Below are positions 10,901 through 21,301 of a DNA stretch of 64,000 nt, piece by piece. This stretch comes from Progne subis subis (lineage: Eukaryota > Chordata > Aves > Passeriformes > Hirundinidae): contig JAKJHU010000024.1 in assembly GCA_022316685.1 (NCBI GenBank), positions 7,510,501 to 7,574,500 of the forward strand, written 5' to 3'. Made by a program: the position numbers and the translations under genes. The notes beneath the pieces are model-generated. The model made no database searches, had not been told where the DNA came from, and saw only the letters and a list, made by a program, of their open reading frames with translations. The first letter of the stretch is position 1; each line of letters starts with the position of its first letter.

Positions 10901-13900
10901 ACTCATGGCATTGGGGATAAAGGAGCTGAACTAGGAGTTTGTAGATGGTCTTCATTCTGTCTTTTGCTAACTTTTGTGTGCTTGACTGTGCTATCTTAGT
11001 AAAATTTTTCTAATACTAGTTATTTTTCCTCCAGGATTTTTGTGTGTGTTTGTGCATATATCACAAATATCACATATTTATATTAATTTATGTAATAAAA
11101 CATAATATTTTTATTAATTTATACGCGTACTGTACAAGAGAATGTATGTAAATACAGTTAAAGCTTTAAAACTTACTTGGTATTCAGGTATTTTAAAGGC
11201 ATCTATAGGAAATCTGTTTTTATTTTTTAGGACATTTTGTGGAATATAGGAGAATTGATACCATTAATGTTTGTACGTCATAAAGGCAAAAGTCCACACT
11301 GGGAGGATCAGGAGTTTGCAGACATGGAGAGAAAGGATTCTGCTGATTCTTTGGCATGTCTCTCATATCTGATGTTTGTTCAGCATCTTGGTGTCGAGTG
11401 CTTTCCAGTGGTTTTTAGGTAAGAGCTATTCTTTCTTGTTTATTGTAAGTCTGTACTTCGAAGATTCTTTCTGAGTGGAAGAGAACATTATTTGTGCATA
11501 GTTATGAATGAAAACTGTATTTCAGTAGTATTAATTTTATGTCAACATTTATGCATTTATATTTTATATAACTTAGGTTATATAAAGAACATACTCCTGC
11601 AGATTAATCTGTTGTAGTTTAATTTTAGATGAGCTGTCCTTTAAAAGAAACTAGTATGATTAGTCACGTGCTGAAAATTAATGTGTATTAATTGTTCATT
11701 TGCATATCTATAAAGTTTCCCCATAAGAGTTCTTAGCAGTGATTTGACTTATAATCTTTTTGTCTATTTAAAAATCAATGATTTTAGAAAGGAAATTGAT
11801 TTTTTAAAAAAGAATGCTAATCCTGTCAAAGATATTAATTATATGCAAATGGCTTATGCAGCTTAATGTAGCCTGATTCTTTTCTTCTAGTCCTTCATAC
11901 CTCCTGCTGTGCAATATGACACATATTGAAGTGCTGCTGAAAAGGTAGGCTTTGTGGAATTTGAAGGTCTAGGAAGTGGGTGTGATATTTTACAGTAATT
12001 CATAAAAACAAATTTGAAATATAGATAGGTTCAGAGGAGGTTTATAAACTTGAGCATGTCCCACTACAAGATGGCTTCTCTTAATAAGAAGCAGTTTTCT
12101 AAACATTTATGTATTGTTTTCTTCTTGCATTCTGATACCTTTTTTAGAAACTTTACTCTGAAAATGTAAAATCAATTGTTTAAATACATGCAGAATAATT
12201 AGAGTGTATACTTACTTGCCCTTCTATAACAAGTATTACCAAAGGCAACTATTGTGAAAATATTTATTTGGATGTATTTTGCTATGATACACAAAATGAT
12301 TAAAGGTCAGGCTTTCTAAAGGAAACCAAACTTTTCTCTACATTGTGATTATTTCACTTTCCATAAGCAGCAGTGTTACCAAATAGCTTCTATGGAAATC
12401 AGGTTTCCTATTCTGACTGTTCACCATTTCATTTTCATTGGTAATCTGTGTCTCAGTACCTGTGGGAGGTGATGCTGCTTTTGAGCATGTATAAATACTG
12501 AGGGGAAAAAAGTAATTTTTGACTGTGAAGAGATGAGTCTAATGTTCAATTTCTCATCAGCAAGTTTATTCTAAAAATCTTTGGAAAGATTAACCAAGAT
12601 TCAATATTTAAAAAATAGAAGGAAAATGGTTGAGGGACAAGTTGTTGTTGATCTCTGTTCTGTTGTTTCTTCTAAAATATCAACTGTCTTTTTAATTAAC
12701 AACTTAAATTTGATTTTTTTTTTCTAGAACAGAAGAATCTGTATTATCTAAAGGACTTGTAAGTTGGTTTTTTTAAATTAAATTTTCAATGTTAAGAAGT
12801 TTTATTTTTTCAGTGTAAGGAATGGTATAACTTTTCTTTCCCCTTCTCAGAGATGTATAACTGATAGTTCAGATGATAGTTCCAGAAATATTTGGAGGCC
12901 TAATTAAGTATTTTTCAGTGTTACAAATACCTGTATTTATTGAACTTTACAGTCCTGCCTAAATGTTTAAATTACAGCTATCACTTACAATTGCAGCTGC
13001 TTGGAACTTGCAATATCTGAATAAGGATTTATGAGTGAAGGCTGTTCTAGCCATGGAATGTTAAGCTGATACATTAATGTCCTGTATATGTGCATACTGT
13101 TGGCATCTTTCTTTTCTTTTCCCCTCCTGCAGGATCTGTTTGAGAGCTGTTTATTGAGAATGGAAGATAACAGCCTTCTCCATCACTATTTAGAACTCAG
13201 AGACTTTATTAATGTACCTCAGGTAACAAGAAACGGTGTACAGAAGTCTTCAAAGTTTGATTAGAAATAATACCTAGCTGTCCTCTAGGTGTTTGTGAGG
13301 GGGCATCTTCTTACTGGACCTTTATACACCTGTGCTGTTAAATTGAAACCTTCAGTGTCCTGCTGTACAGAATTGGTTGTCTTTTCTACCTGCTGCAGCA
13401 TGAAGTTTCAGTGACAATTAAAATACACCCAGTGTATGGACAGGTCACAGAAGCAGGTGGGCACAGATCTTGGTTGAAAGGTGGTGCTTGCTCGTTTTTG
13501 TCTCCTCTTTGCCAATCTGCTGCTTGGCTACATTCTTACCTGGAACCAAGAGTACAAGAATAGTGTTCCTGTGGATTAGCCCTGGGATTCTGACCACTGA
13601 AGCTAGCATGAATTTCTCTGATGAGAATCGTCTATCATCACCTAGACATTCTCAAGTGTGCTGTGGGTTTTTTGTTTGGTTCATATTTTTAAAGTCTTGA
13701 GTAGATTTTAGTCAGTGTGATGTAATGTAATAATCTGTATTTAATTATAAATTGTATTTCCTGTATTTTCTGACTGCAGGATTTGGTGAAAATTATGACT
13801 CTTTGTCCCATGGAGCATATGGTATGTTAAGTGGCCTATAGAATCAGTTGGATTCTGAATGCTGAGTTAATTCTTTTACATTTCATCTGATAAACATCTC

Positions 13901-16900
13901 TGTTTTCTTTAGAGGAAGAAGAGTTTATATATTTTGCAGTTGTTCATAGACAAGTTTGATACAGAGGGAAAATACACATTATTCAGGTATGCATCCAAGT
14001 TACTGCAGATTGTGTAATATCAGCCCTAGTGCAGCTTAATTGCATCAATACAATGATTTCTGACAGGATTTCCATCTGATAAGTTGCATTAATTTTATGT
14101 TAATTTTTTGATAAATAATGAATTTCTATTACCTCATATAAAATTAGCTGTCTTTATAAGCCAATGTTTAAAGGTTACACAGTCATCCTGTTCTGTGGTA
14201 AAACTCCCACTTAGTGAATGTTACCTAAGTTTTGAGATTATGGGCAGCCTTAAAGAGATCTTCGTTTTGTTTTAATATCTTTGTTTTGTTTGTTTGAAGG
14301 TGTTTACTGAAGACAAGCAACCATGCTGGTGTGGAAGGATACATTATTAAAAATATAAAAGATCAGATTCACTTAGCATTAACGGTGAGGCTGTTACCAA
14401 TAAAAACCAAACTGCCTTCTCAAAATTCTATCAGTATGATGTTGAGAAAATGTCTACAACTTAAACTTCAAGTGATGCATTAAAGGAATCTACTTTGAAA
14501 AGATATGTAAGATTAGAAAGTTTTATTAAAAACATTATTTTGGATTTTTCTGTCTATGCATATTTGGGTTATAATTTTACAGTTGTATTTTAAGTGCATT
14601 ATCTTACTGTATTTTGCTAAGAAGTTACTACCTTTTCTGTGCTTGAAAATGCATTTCTTTCTTAAAGTGGAATTCCTCAGTATATAGTTTTATCCCCACA
14701 ATTCCTCATTTTAAAAATATAATTCAAATACTACAGTCCAGATAGAATTATTATTTTTTTTTCTTTGCTTTTATGATGACAGTCAGCATTTTATTATTAG
14801 TGCTTTGCAAATGATAAATCCATCGGGAAGGGCTGGGCTAGTTCAAAGCCATTTTAATCTCATATTTTATAATAATTATACCAGAAGGTTGGAAAAAATA
14901 ATTAAAACTAAATGATTAACTTTTACTGTGCAGCTTCAGAAGTCTCTTACTACATTTCTTCCATTTCTTTCTTGGCTGTCAAAAAGAAAATAATTCTAAA
15001 ATTATGAAGTGGCTGGTTTGTGTACTTCACTCACAGGTCAATATTAGAAAACATTTCTTCTAGTGTTTATTTTTTAAATTTTTTTTTCTGGTTTATGCAA
15101 GTTTTTGTTACATTATTTTAGACCTAAATTTTGCACTCAGCTGAACTTTTTGTATTTTTTTCAGAAGGAGTATGACAACATCTGGTTTACAGGGCATCAC
15201 CTGATCTCCCTTCTAGATTTAGTACTTTCACTTCCAGAAGGTGCTGAGACCGATCTTCTGCAAAACTCAGACAGGTGAGTTGTAAATCACAGTTTAAAGC
15301 TTTTCTCCTTTCTTCATTATTAAAAAATACTTTAAACTACCTTACTACAGTGATGTATGCTGTCACGTAATTAATGAAGTGACAACAGCAATGTACTTTA
15401 AGGTTTTGGAGCTAGAAATGGAAGTGGTCACTTACTTTAACCAGCTCTCCATAGAAGAATGTCAGAGTCCCATTATGTTAATTTTTAACAATTAAAAAGG
15501 ATGTCCTCCTCCATTCCCCAAGGATGTAAGACTTCAGATGTGAAATGACATAACCAAGGGGTAAAGCATTATCTCCTCAGGAATGTATAGTTTGTCAGCT
15601 CTCTGCAGAGGCAGCTGCAGGAATAAAAGCAATGTGGTGTGGTGTCTAATGGTACGGGGGAATAACAATTAATCAGGTGCAACCTGTGGTGCAAGGCATG
15701 TTTGAGGCAGTTTCACAGATTGCTACTGGGAATCCAGTATCTCATGAGTAGGATTACAGATCCACCTGAAAAGTAAATAATTGCATTTGAAACTTTTTAA
15801 ATGCCAAATTTTTTACCAAATTTTTGAGCAGAAATTATTTGGGTTTTTTTTTACAGATAACGAATACAGTTAAAAGTAAAAATAAAGTAAAGTAGAAGTA
15901 AAAATTCAGTCCAGTAATAAAGAAAATTGTCCCTAGTTTCAAATCGACTTTGGATCACCAGTGATACATACTATGGATTCTGTCATAAGCATCTGTCTCT
16001 TGAGAGAACTCTTTCCCTCACCATCAGCAGCCTCCTCCAGTCTGCTGCCAGTTCCAGTTTTACTTGCAGTGTGAGCTCTAGGTGGAGCTGTAACTGCTCA
16101 GCAGATGGGTGCTTGCTTTTTGTACAAATGGATACTCCTAACATGTCTGGCTAATGGACAATTAAAATTACTATCCTGGTAATAGGTATCTGTGTTTTTA
16201 ATTCACAGGGTTATGGCATCATTAAATCTGCTGAGATACTTAGTCATCAAGGATTGTGAAAGTGACAATCAAGTACGTACGATTTGATTTGAAAACGACT
16301 GATTAGCTGAGAGGTGGATTCGCATGAACACTGTTATCTTTGATTCAAAAAACGTGGGGTTTGCATTTTTCTGTGCAGTGGTTAGTTCCCCAGAAGTGAT
16401 GCTTTTATTAAGACATTAGGAAATCTATGATATGTTCCTTTGTTTTGATGAAATTGTTTGCATATATACTGTTCTTATAAACAAACTCATCCTTTTGCTC
16501 TTGCCTGTTAAACTGTGATCTATGTCCATAACATTAGAGTATGTCACCTACATACCCAACAAGTATTCCCAAATGAAAAGGTTGTTATTTTTGCTTATTT
16601 ATTCACTGGATTTCTTTATAGCAATAATAATACAATAATATAATTTTCTCATTTCTAAAACACAGGAAAAAATTCTGATCTGCTTTTAGACTAATTTGAG
16701 ATCTAGGAATAAATTTTGTAAGTGCCTAATAATGTTATTAATCTAAGTAGAATAACACTGAAATAACTTGTACTGATTGCCGAAACCGTAATGAAAATGA
16801 AAAGCAAAAATAGCTTTCAGTGGGTGCATTTCTATTTTAATATTTATGTAATTAGTTAATATTGTTAGACTGTATCTGTTTGTCATATTTAAGGGGTGGT

Positions 16901-18841
16901 TACTATTTAAATACTCATAACGGTCTATTCAGTTACATGCAAATACATAGCTTTGTAAGAAAAGTAAGAATTCCTCCTTTATTCTTAATAAAAAACTACA
17001 TGTAGCAGCTCTCAGCTGCTCTAACAGTGCTGTCTAGTACCTGGCAAAAAGAATGTCCATGCAGTTTGAGGAAAAAATAGCATCACATCTTCTGAAGATT
17101 TTCCCTTAAATTTAGCCTCTGTCAGTTCTTGACTTCCTCCTAGTCTCTCTTCATACAGTGCAAGTGAGGCAGAAAGATAATGCCTCCTTTCATGTCAGTT
17201 CAGATATTTTTATTGCTGTGTAACAAGCATTTTCATTAATCAAGTTTAAAAATAAGTATTTTTCTAGAAAGATCCTTTTTTTAGCCACATTCTGGTGGAA
17301 GTAATTACTGTTCTTCTTATTTCAACTGTTAACTGTGTCATTTAGTACTAAAATTTGGTGAATTTTCCACTGTTGTTAGTGGATTCACTGTATTTAACAT
17401 TGAAAATTCTTATTTTTATCATCCTTACTCTGCCCTTTGAGGGTACTGCCTGAAGAAAGGAGTTGTATAAATGGGTCCTATATCCAAGGACACAAAGGCT
17501 GCTTTGTATTTGTTTCCTTCTATAGCAAACCCAGTCTTATTTTCCTCTCTGTAACCCTGAACAGCCTTGAGTTTGAGCATCTTTTCCTTGCACCTCCTGC
17601 TTACTGAGTGCCATTATTGTAAACTCCTTCATTCCCCCCGTGTCAGACTGGGGAGAATTTCGTTGTCACTGTGGCTGCTGTGATGGAGTATGGGAGTAGC
17701 ATATCCAGCGACATTCTTAAAATGCTTTTAAGATGCAATATAGACATTTGGGAAGCATGATACTTATCACAACTTTTATTTGGCATTGCAATTCAGTCTT
17801 AATTCAGGAATGTTAATTTAAATATTTGTTCTGTTTTACTGCTGAATTATCTGAGAGGAGCCTACAATTTGCCGTTTACTTGCTGTAGAGAGTCTAGCCT
17901 GAGAAAGGGCCTAGAACCTCCCCTCCAACACATCAAGATTCTTTCAGCTTTGCTTACAAGAACAAGCTGAAAATGTGCATTCATTTCCATTGCTGTAGTT
18001 ACCAGTCTATGCACAGTCCTCCCTCCCTCTGCACCTTTTTTTTTTTTTTTTTTTTTTTAATTTACTTCATCAGCCAATCAACAAATAATGTAAGGGAGAG
18101 GAAGAGGAGCTTAAATATCCATCACAATGCTGTTCCTGCTTAAATGCATGTGTCTGAATTATTTTTTTCTCTTTTCCTCCCACCACAGGATGTTATAAAG
18201 TCTAGTCAAAAAACTTGTGCTCAAAAGCTTAGCGTTGCAATGCTTCATTAAAACTGTTTTGTAACCTTCTCTGTTCTGTTTGACCAGACGGGTGTATGGA
18301 CCACGCTTGGCAAGATAGAGCAGAATTTCTTAAAACCACTGCGTGTAGGACTCAATATGTCAAAAGCACATTATGAAGCAGAAATAAAAAATAAGAAAGA
18401 AAACAGAAAAGGTCAGTTTTTGTTGGTTTTTTTGTTCTTAGCTTTGTTCATATCTAGAAACTTTGGTAATCCTTTGGAAATGCAGAACTGGTGAATGCTG
18501 CATAGATCAGATTTTATTTAACTGTTGACGCTATTCCAAACTTCCAGTAATAATTCAGTAGATGCTGTATTAAAAATTTTCATAATTGAGCAGAAAAATC
18601 TGAACTTACCTGTCATCACATTTGTAAATCTTACAGAAACCTGATAGAAGTGTCACAGGAAGACCTTCAGAGCTTGTTCTGCATTTATACTTTCGATTTT
18701 AATGTTACAAAAAGGAGAAGCTAAGTTTCTCTGAATACATAACCCTTAGGTTTCATACCAGGTGTGGGAGGGTTAACAAGAGAAAAATTAAGTCACAGTG
18801 CTCTCTAAAGCCTGAAGCATTACATTCACTTTCACTTTTAA

Positions 18842-18881
<40 letters not shown>

Positions 18882-20137
18882 CTGACACACAGAATCAGAT
18901 TCTGCACTGGTTTAAGCAGACACATTGCACAGGGCACAAGAGCTGTGGCTGCTTTAAGCAATCTCTCTGTATGTCAGATCCTCTGTTCCTCATGGTCTCC
19001 AGTATAATTAAGATAGCCCAAGGAATTTGTCTGCTACTAAAAATGTCAATACAGCTTTTTGCCCCTAGTCTTACCCTCTTCCTTTGCAAACTATGTACTT
19101 ATGAAGCAAAGAAGGGGATTTTTTTTCTCAAGACGACCTGTGGATATCTTTCTAAAGGGAATCCTTCAAAATTAATCAGGAAGCTTTATCGTAAGTCCCT
19201 CTTACACTTCTCTAGCCTTCACCAAAATATAAAGAGATTTAAGTTTGGGAGAGAACATCTAACTTGCAACAGTAAATGGTTTAGCTTTCTTCCCTAGTGT
19301 TTAATCTTTGTAAGCATTACACTGAATTTCAAATATGTGGTCTGAATGTAAGAAGTTTTCCCCTAATTTTTCAGACCTGTCCTTGTAGTTTAGCCTGCTG
19401 CAAGTAATCTGTCTGAAACAGAGAAGTATGCAGCCTTTTCTTACTAAAATAAGTATTTAATGTCTGGATTCTTTAAGTCAAGCTAAAGAACCTCCTATTA
19501 TCCCCCTGGATGTAGAAATACTAAAACTGTATCAAAACTGGGCCAGATAACATTTTATTTTTCCATTCAAAGAGCATGTGAGCTCTCTAAAATTGGTTCC
19601 AGTTGCAGATCTTGCCTGTTTAGTAATGCAGGCGTTTGTGTCATACAAAATATAAAGATACCATCCAACTCCATCGTCCTGTTCAGGTTCAGCACCTTCT
19701 GTCATGTGTTTCATCAATCCCTAGATTTCTGTTCTTAACAGTTATTGTCATGAAATGCTGATATTTAAAATATTTTAATTCTAAGAGTCATGCTGGTTTC
19801 TTCATGTTTTCTTCTACAGAGGCACACAGTTCTAACACAGTTTGCTCTGTAACTGTTGGTGGGGAAAAGATGCCTCCCATGACTTCTGGAATGCAGCTTC
19901 AGGTGAGTTTGCACTTCCCTTCACTCAGAAGTACTGACTTTTTTTTTTTCAATGTGGAGATAAAAGTAAATGTAAAATGGGTTTAAAAAAATCTAATAAA
20001 AATAACATGCATCTTTCTTGTCATTTCAGGTTTTACACTCAGCTCTCTTCACATTTGATTTAATAGAAAGTGTTCTAGCTCGAGTTGAAGAACTCATTGA
20101 AGTGAAAACAAAAGCTATAATGGATGAAAATAGTTAA
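4896..20137 (+). CDS. GLMN: GLMN (glomulin), complete coding region in 18 exons
   Basis: Glomulin is an all-helical HEAT-like protein that binds the RBX1 RING domain and blocks E2 docking, restraining cullin-RING (SCF) ubiquitin ligases; human loss causes glomuvenous malformations (family knowledge). Eighteen exons joined in phase give 597 residues, against 594 in human. Motifs recognised in order: MAADELQAIIQRC, LLEVIQNEKNK, NMGWNLISPLVRC, LCNPKELFLGLLEQIE, LLQPLQT, LPVPYTKQQIQ, GLCRCCNAVVDFAKPFV, MEDNSLLHHYLE, VKIMTLCPME, LLDLVLSLPEGAETDLLQNS, LNLLRYLVIKD, LNMSKAHYEAEIK and the C-terminal LHSALFTFDLIESVLARVEE, which belongs to the RBX1-binding half. Start chosen by alignment with human MAVEELQ and by its strong context (A at -3, G at +4). 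All introns are GT-AG; no frameshift or missing exon was seen. Confidence 0.97.
5389..5514 (+). CDS. GLMN: GLMN exon 3
   Basis: 42 codons, residues 14-55, phase 0 at both ends. It includes QILEEADFKGEDFNLF and AAQLLEVIQNEKNK. Acceptor TTTCTAG, donor AAG/GTGAGT. Confidence 0.95.
5823..6335 (+). mobile_element. Solo LTR of an avian ERVL-type endogenous retrovirus, degraded
   Basis: A segment of about 510 bp in GLMN intron 3 runs from TGTACTGGGTCTGGCTGG to TCAGCCTAACA. In order it matches, as far as I recall, the common avian ERVL-like LTR: the GGCTGG..GGAGTT start, GACACAGCTGGGACAGCTGG, CAAAGCATTGAGATATTCCA, TTATCTTCAG, ACTCTCACCCCCATCCCAC, and the GGTGCTGAGTTGC..GGGG end. No internal retroviral sequence flanks it, and no clear target-site duplication remains. 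Same orientation as GLMN. Many small lesions indicate an old insertion; no coding capacity. Confidence 0.65.
6922..7041 (+). CDS. GLMN: GLMN exon 4
   Basis: 40 codons, residues 56-95: VIIKNMGWNLISPLVRCIF, then an acidic-basic linker and LRILDQLAQ. Acceptor TTTTTTAG, donor CAG/GTATGG. The intron before it carries the ERVL-like LTR. Confidence 0.95.
8078..8186 (+). CDS. GLMN: GLMN exon 5
   Basis: Residues 96-131 plus one base: LCNPKELFLGLLEQIEQTSG and TVMLLLQPLQT. Acceptor CTTGCAG, donor ACAG/GTGGGA. Confidence 0.95.
9324..9570 (+). CDS. GLMN: GLMN exon 6
   Basis: The largest coding exon (247 bp), residues 132-213: KAYSVGLSLAMIMNQL, LPVPYTKQQIQ, GLCRCCNAVVDFAKPFV. It follows a long pyrimidine tract ending CCCCCAG. 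Donor AAGTT/GTGAGC. Confidence 0.95.
9765..9850. repeat. AT-rich imperfect TAA/TATAA repeat
   Basis: Degenerate ATAATA, TATAAT and TAATATAATA units in GLMN intron 6. Low-complexity DNA with no other signal. Confidence 0.7.
10128..10227 (+). CDS. GLMN: GLMN exon 7
   Basis: Completes the Phe codon and continues CMKSLKYPLLAAQLEQLEG then HPFRHFAAEII (to residue 247). Acceptor CTTTTTCAG, donor ATA/GTGAGT. Confidence 0.93.
11231..11418 (+). CDS. GLMN: GLMN exon 8
   Basis: Residues 248-309: ELIPLMFVRHKGKSPHWED, MERKDSADSLACLSYLMFV. The first part diverges from human; the second half aligns well. Acceptor TTTTTTAG, donor TTTTAG/GTAAGA. Confidence 0.92.
11891..11944 (+). CDS. GLMN: GLMN exon 9
   Basis: A 54-bp exon, SPSYLLLCNMTHIEVLLK, matching human PLYLLQFNMGHIEVFLQ. 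Acceptor TTCTTCTAG, donor AAAAG/GTAGGC. Confidence 0.92.
12728..12758 (+). CDS. GLMN: GLMN exon 10 (31-bp micro-exon)
   Basis: Encodes RTEESVLSKGL with a split first codon, matching human RTEESVISKGL. Acceptor TTTCTAG after a T-rich tract, donor CTT/GTAAGT. Confidence 0.9.
13133..13222 (+). CDS. GLMN: GLMN exon 11
   Basis: 30 codons, residues 339-368: LFESCLLRMEDNSLLHHYLE, then LRDFINVPQ. Acceptor CTCCTGCAG, donor CAG/GTAACA. Confidence 0.95.
13780..13821 (+). CDS. GLMN: GLMN exon 12
   Basis: 14 codons, DLVKIMTLCPMEHM, matching human GLVKVMTLCPIETL. Acceptor TGACTGCAG, donor ATG/GTATGT. Confidence 0.93.
13913..13986 (+). CDS. GLMN: GLMN exon 13
   Basis: Residues 383-406: RKKSLYILQLFIDKFDTEGK then YTLF. 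Acceptor TTCTTTAG, donor TTCAG/GTATGC. Confidence 0.95.
14300..14384 (+). CDS. GLMN: GLMN exon 14
   Basis: Residues 407-435: CLLKTSNHAGVEGYIIKNIK, DQIHLALT. Acceptor TTTGAAG, donor ACG/GTGAGG. Confidence 0.95.
15165..15274 (+). CDS. GLMN: GLMN exon 15
   Basis: Residues 436-471: WFTGHHLISLLDLVLSLPEG and AETDLLQNSD, nearly identical to human. Acceptor TTTTTTCAG, donor GACAG/GTGAGT. Confidence 0.95.
16209..16272 (+). CDS. GLMN: GLMN exon 16
   Basis: Residues 472-493: VMASLNLLRYLVIKD, CESDNQ. Acceptor AATTCACAG, donor CAA/GTACGT. The 2-kb intron after it holds a T23 tract. Confidence 0.95.
18036..18058. repeat. T23 homopolymer in GLMN intron 16
   Basis: 23 consecutive T on the plus strand after a CT-rich stretch, about 230 bp before exon 17. 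Confidence 0.95.
18288..18411 (+). CDS. GLMN: GLMN exon 17
   Basis: Residues 494-534: TGVWTTLGKIEQNFLKPL, GLNMSKAHYEAEIKNKK. Acceptor TTTGACCAG, donor AAAAG/GTCAGT. The following 1.4-kb intron contains a T34 run. Confidence 0.95.
18845..18878. repeat. T34 homopolymer in GLMN intron 17
   Basis: 34 consecutive T, the longest homopolymer in the window. No retrocopy body was recognised next to it. Confidence 0.95.
19820..19902 (+). CDS. GLMN: GLMN exon 18
   Basis: Residues 535-562: EAHSSNTVCSVTVGGEKMP, PMTSGMQLQ. Acceptor TTCTTCTACAG, donor CAG/GTGAGT. Confidence 0.93.
20030..20137 (+). CDS. GLMN: GLMN exon 19 (C-terminus and stop)
   Basis: Encodes VLHSALFTFDLIESVLARVE, ELIEVKTKA and a short divergent tail before TAA at 20135-20137. 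The motif is nearly identical to human. Confidence 0.96.
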   Translation, partial: VLHSALFTFDLIESVLARVEELIEVKTKAIMDENS

Positions 20138-21150
20138 GGCAGCTGAAGTGTTTGAATTAACATACTCCTGACAAGATCATTTGGACTATGAGACTTCAGT
20201 TGAAAGGGAAGCTATGACCCTTTAAAGAACAGGAATTTAGACTGGCCTCCAGAAGAACTGCAAATGATGCTTTTCATTAAGTCTTTTTGCTGGTTTTGGT
20301 TTTTTTCTCTTTTCTTTTGCTCTTTTTGCATGTGATTTGCAAATGTGGTCCATTTACTCCTCTTCAGAATTTTATGCTTTTTCTAAAATTTAGAAACTAA
20401 AACCAAAGCAGGGGTGTGTTCTTCTCTGTGGAAAGGAGGTATGGTTAGGCATTTATTTTTTTTTAATTTTCAGAATTTGTTGGGTAATAGTTCCTGACTG
20501 GTGGTGTGAATTACAAAGAATATTATCAAGTGACTGAAGAACCATTAATTAAAAAGCCCTGTTTAAACATAAGATATTTTTATTAGCATATTTTAATGTT
20601 GACAGACAAGCTTCTCTATTTGCAGATAGGACTGTAAGGTACAAATAGATAACAGACTAGAATATACTCTCTATAAACAGTAAAAACCCTGCAGCAAAGG
20701 AAAACAAGTTTAAAGAAAAACACATCAACTTTGAGCCAAATAGCATGTTAGAACTTAGTAACATTACAGGTAACAATCGTGTTTTAAAAGTGTTTTAAGG
20801 TTGCATACATACAGCTGTTTTTGGGGATACCAGTATTTTGGAGTTGTTTTAATCATGCTTATCTTTAATCATACAGGTTTCCTGAAGATATAGTTAATAT
20901 TTTGGGGAATTATTAATAAACAGATGAGCCTGTAAGGTCAGAACCAAGTTAAAAATAAGGATGACTTTTCTATAGTGCAGCTAAACCGCTTTTTTCCCCT
21001 CCCTAGAAAGCACATTTGGTATCAAGTATATTTTTCACTGTACAGCTATTTAATACGAATTTTCATTCCAAATGCATATGTTGTATATTGTCTTTTGAGA
21101 TGTAACTATATTTTTAAGAACATTCTATATTTTGTTTAAAATGTAGCAAC

Positions 21151-21156
21151 TTTATT
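21151..21156 (-). terminator. C1orf146: SPO16 polyadenylation signal AATAAA
   Basis: TTTATT on the plus strand, about 26 bases past the SPO16 stop codon, gives a canonical minus-strand signal and a very short 3' UTR. More distal copies at 20579-20584 and 20452-20457 are alternatives. Confidence 0.5.
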
Positions 21157-21160
21157 TATG

Positions 21161-21166
21161 AATAAA
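21161..21166 (+). terminator. GLMN: GLMN distal polyadenylation signal AATAAA
   Basis: Canonical hexamer 1.0 kb after the stop codon. It lies inside the predicted 3' UTR of the opposite-strand gene. A proximal alternative is at 20925-20930. Confidence 0.6.
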
Positions 21167-21181
21167 AAACCAAATATTAAC

Positions 21182-21301
21182 TTAATTACAGTCCGATTGA
21201 TACTCCTGAAGCATCTTCCAAACTGGACTTTTTTCTATTATTTGGGCTTTTGTCATTTCCATTTTGCAACGAGTATCATCTGCTTGTGGCTTGGAAGTTA
21301 T
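21182..21301 (-). CDS. C1orf146: SPO16 coding exon 5 (C-terminus and stop)
   Basis: [32 protein letters not shown], a short tail and TAA at 21182-21184. Acceptor CTCTAAG. Human has IIEQSPVWKTLQKI here. Confidence 0.93.
   Translation of the reverse strand: MTSKPQADDTRCKMEMTKAQIIEKSPVWKMLQEYQSDCN

Larger units (their letters stand above)
20138..21185 (+). other. GLMN: GLMN 3' UTR (3' end approximate)
   Basis: About 1 kb of AT-rich non-coding sequence follows the stop. AATAAA signals lie at 20925-20930 and 21161-21166, and no further AATAAA occurs before about 21848. Cleavage after the second would fall near 21180-21195, on top of the SPO16 stop codon on the other strand. Confidence 0.65.

Noticed and set aside
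18845..18878. T34 run as the tail of a processed pseudogene
   Set aside because: The neighbouring sequence matches no gene I recognise and no target-site duplication is evident.
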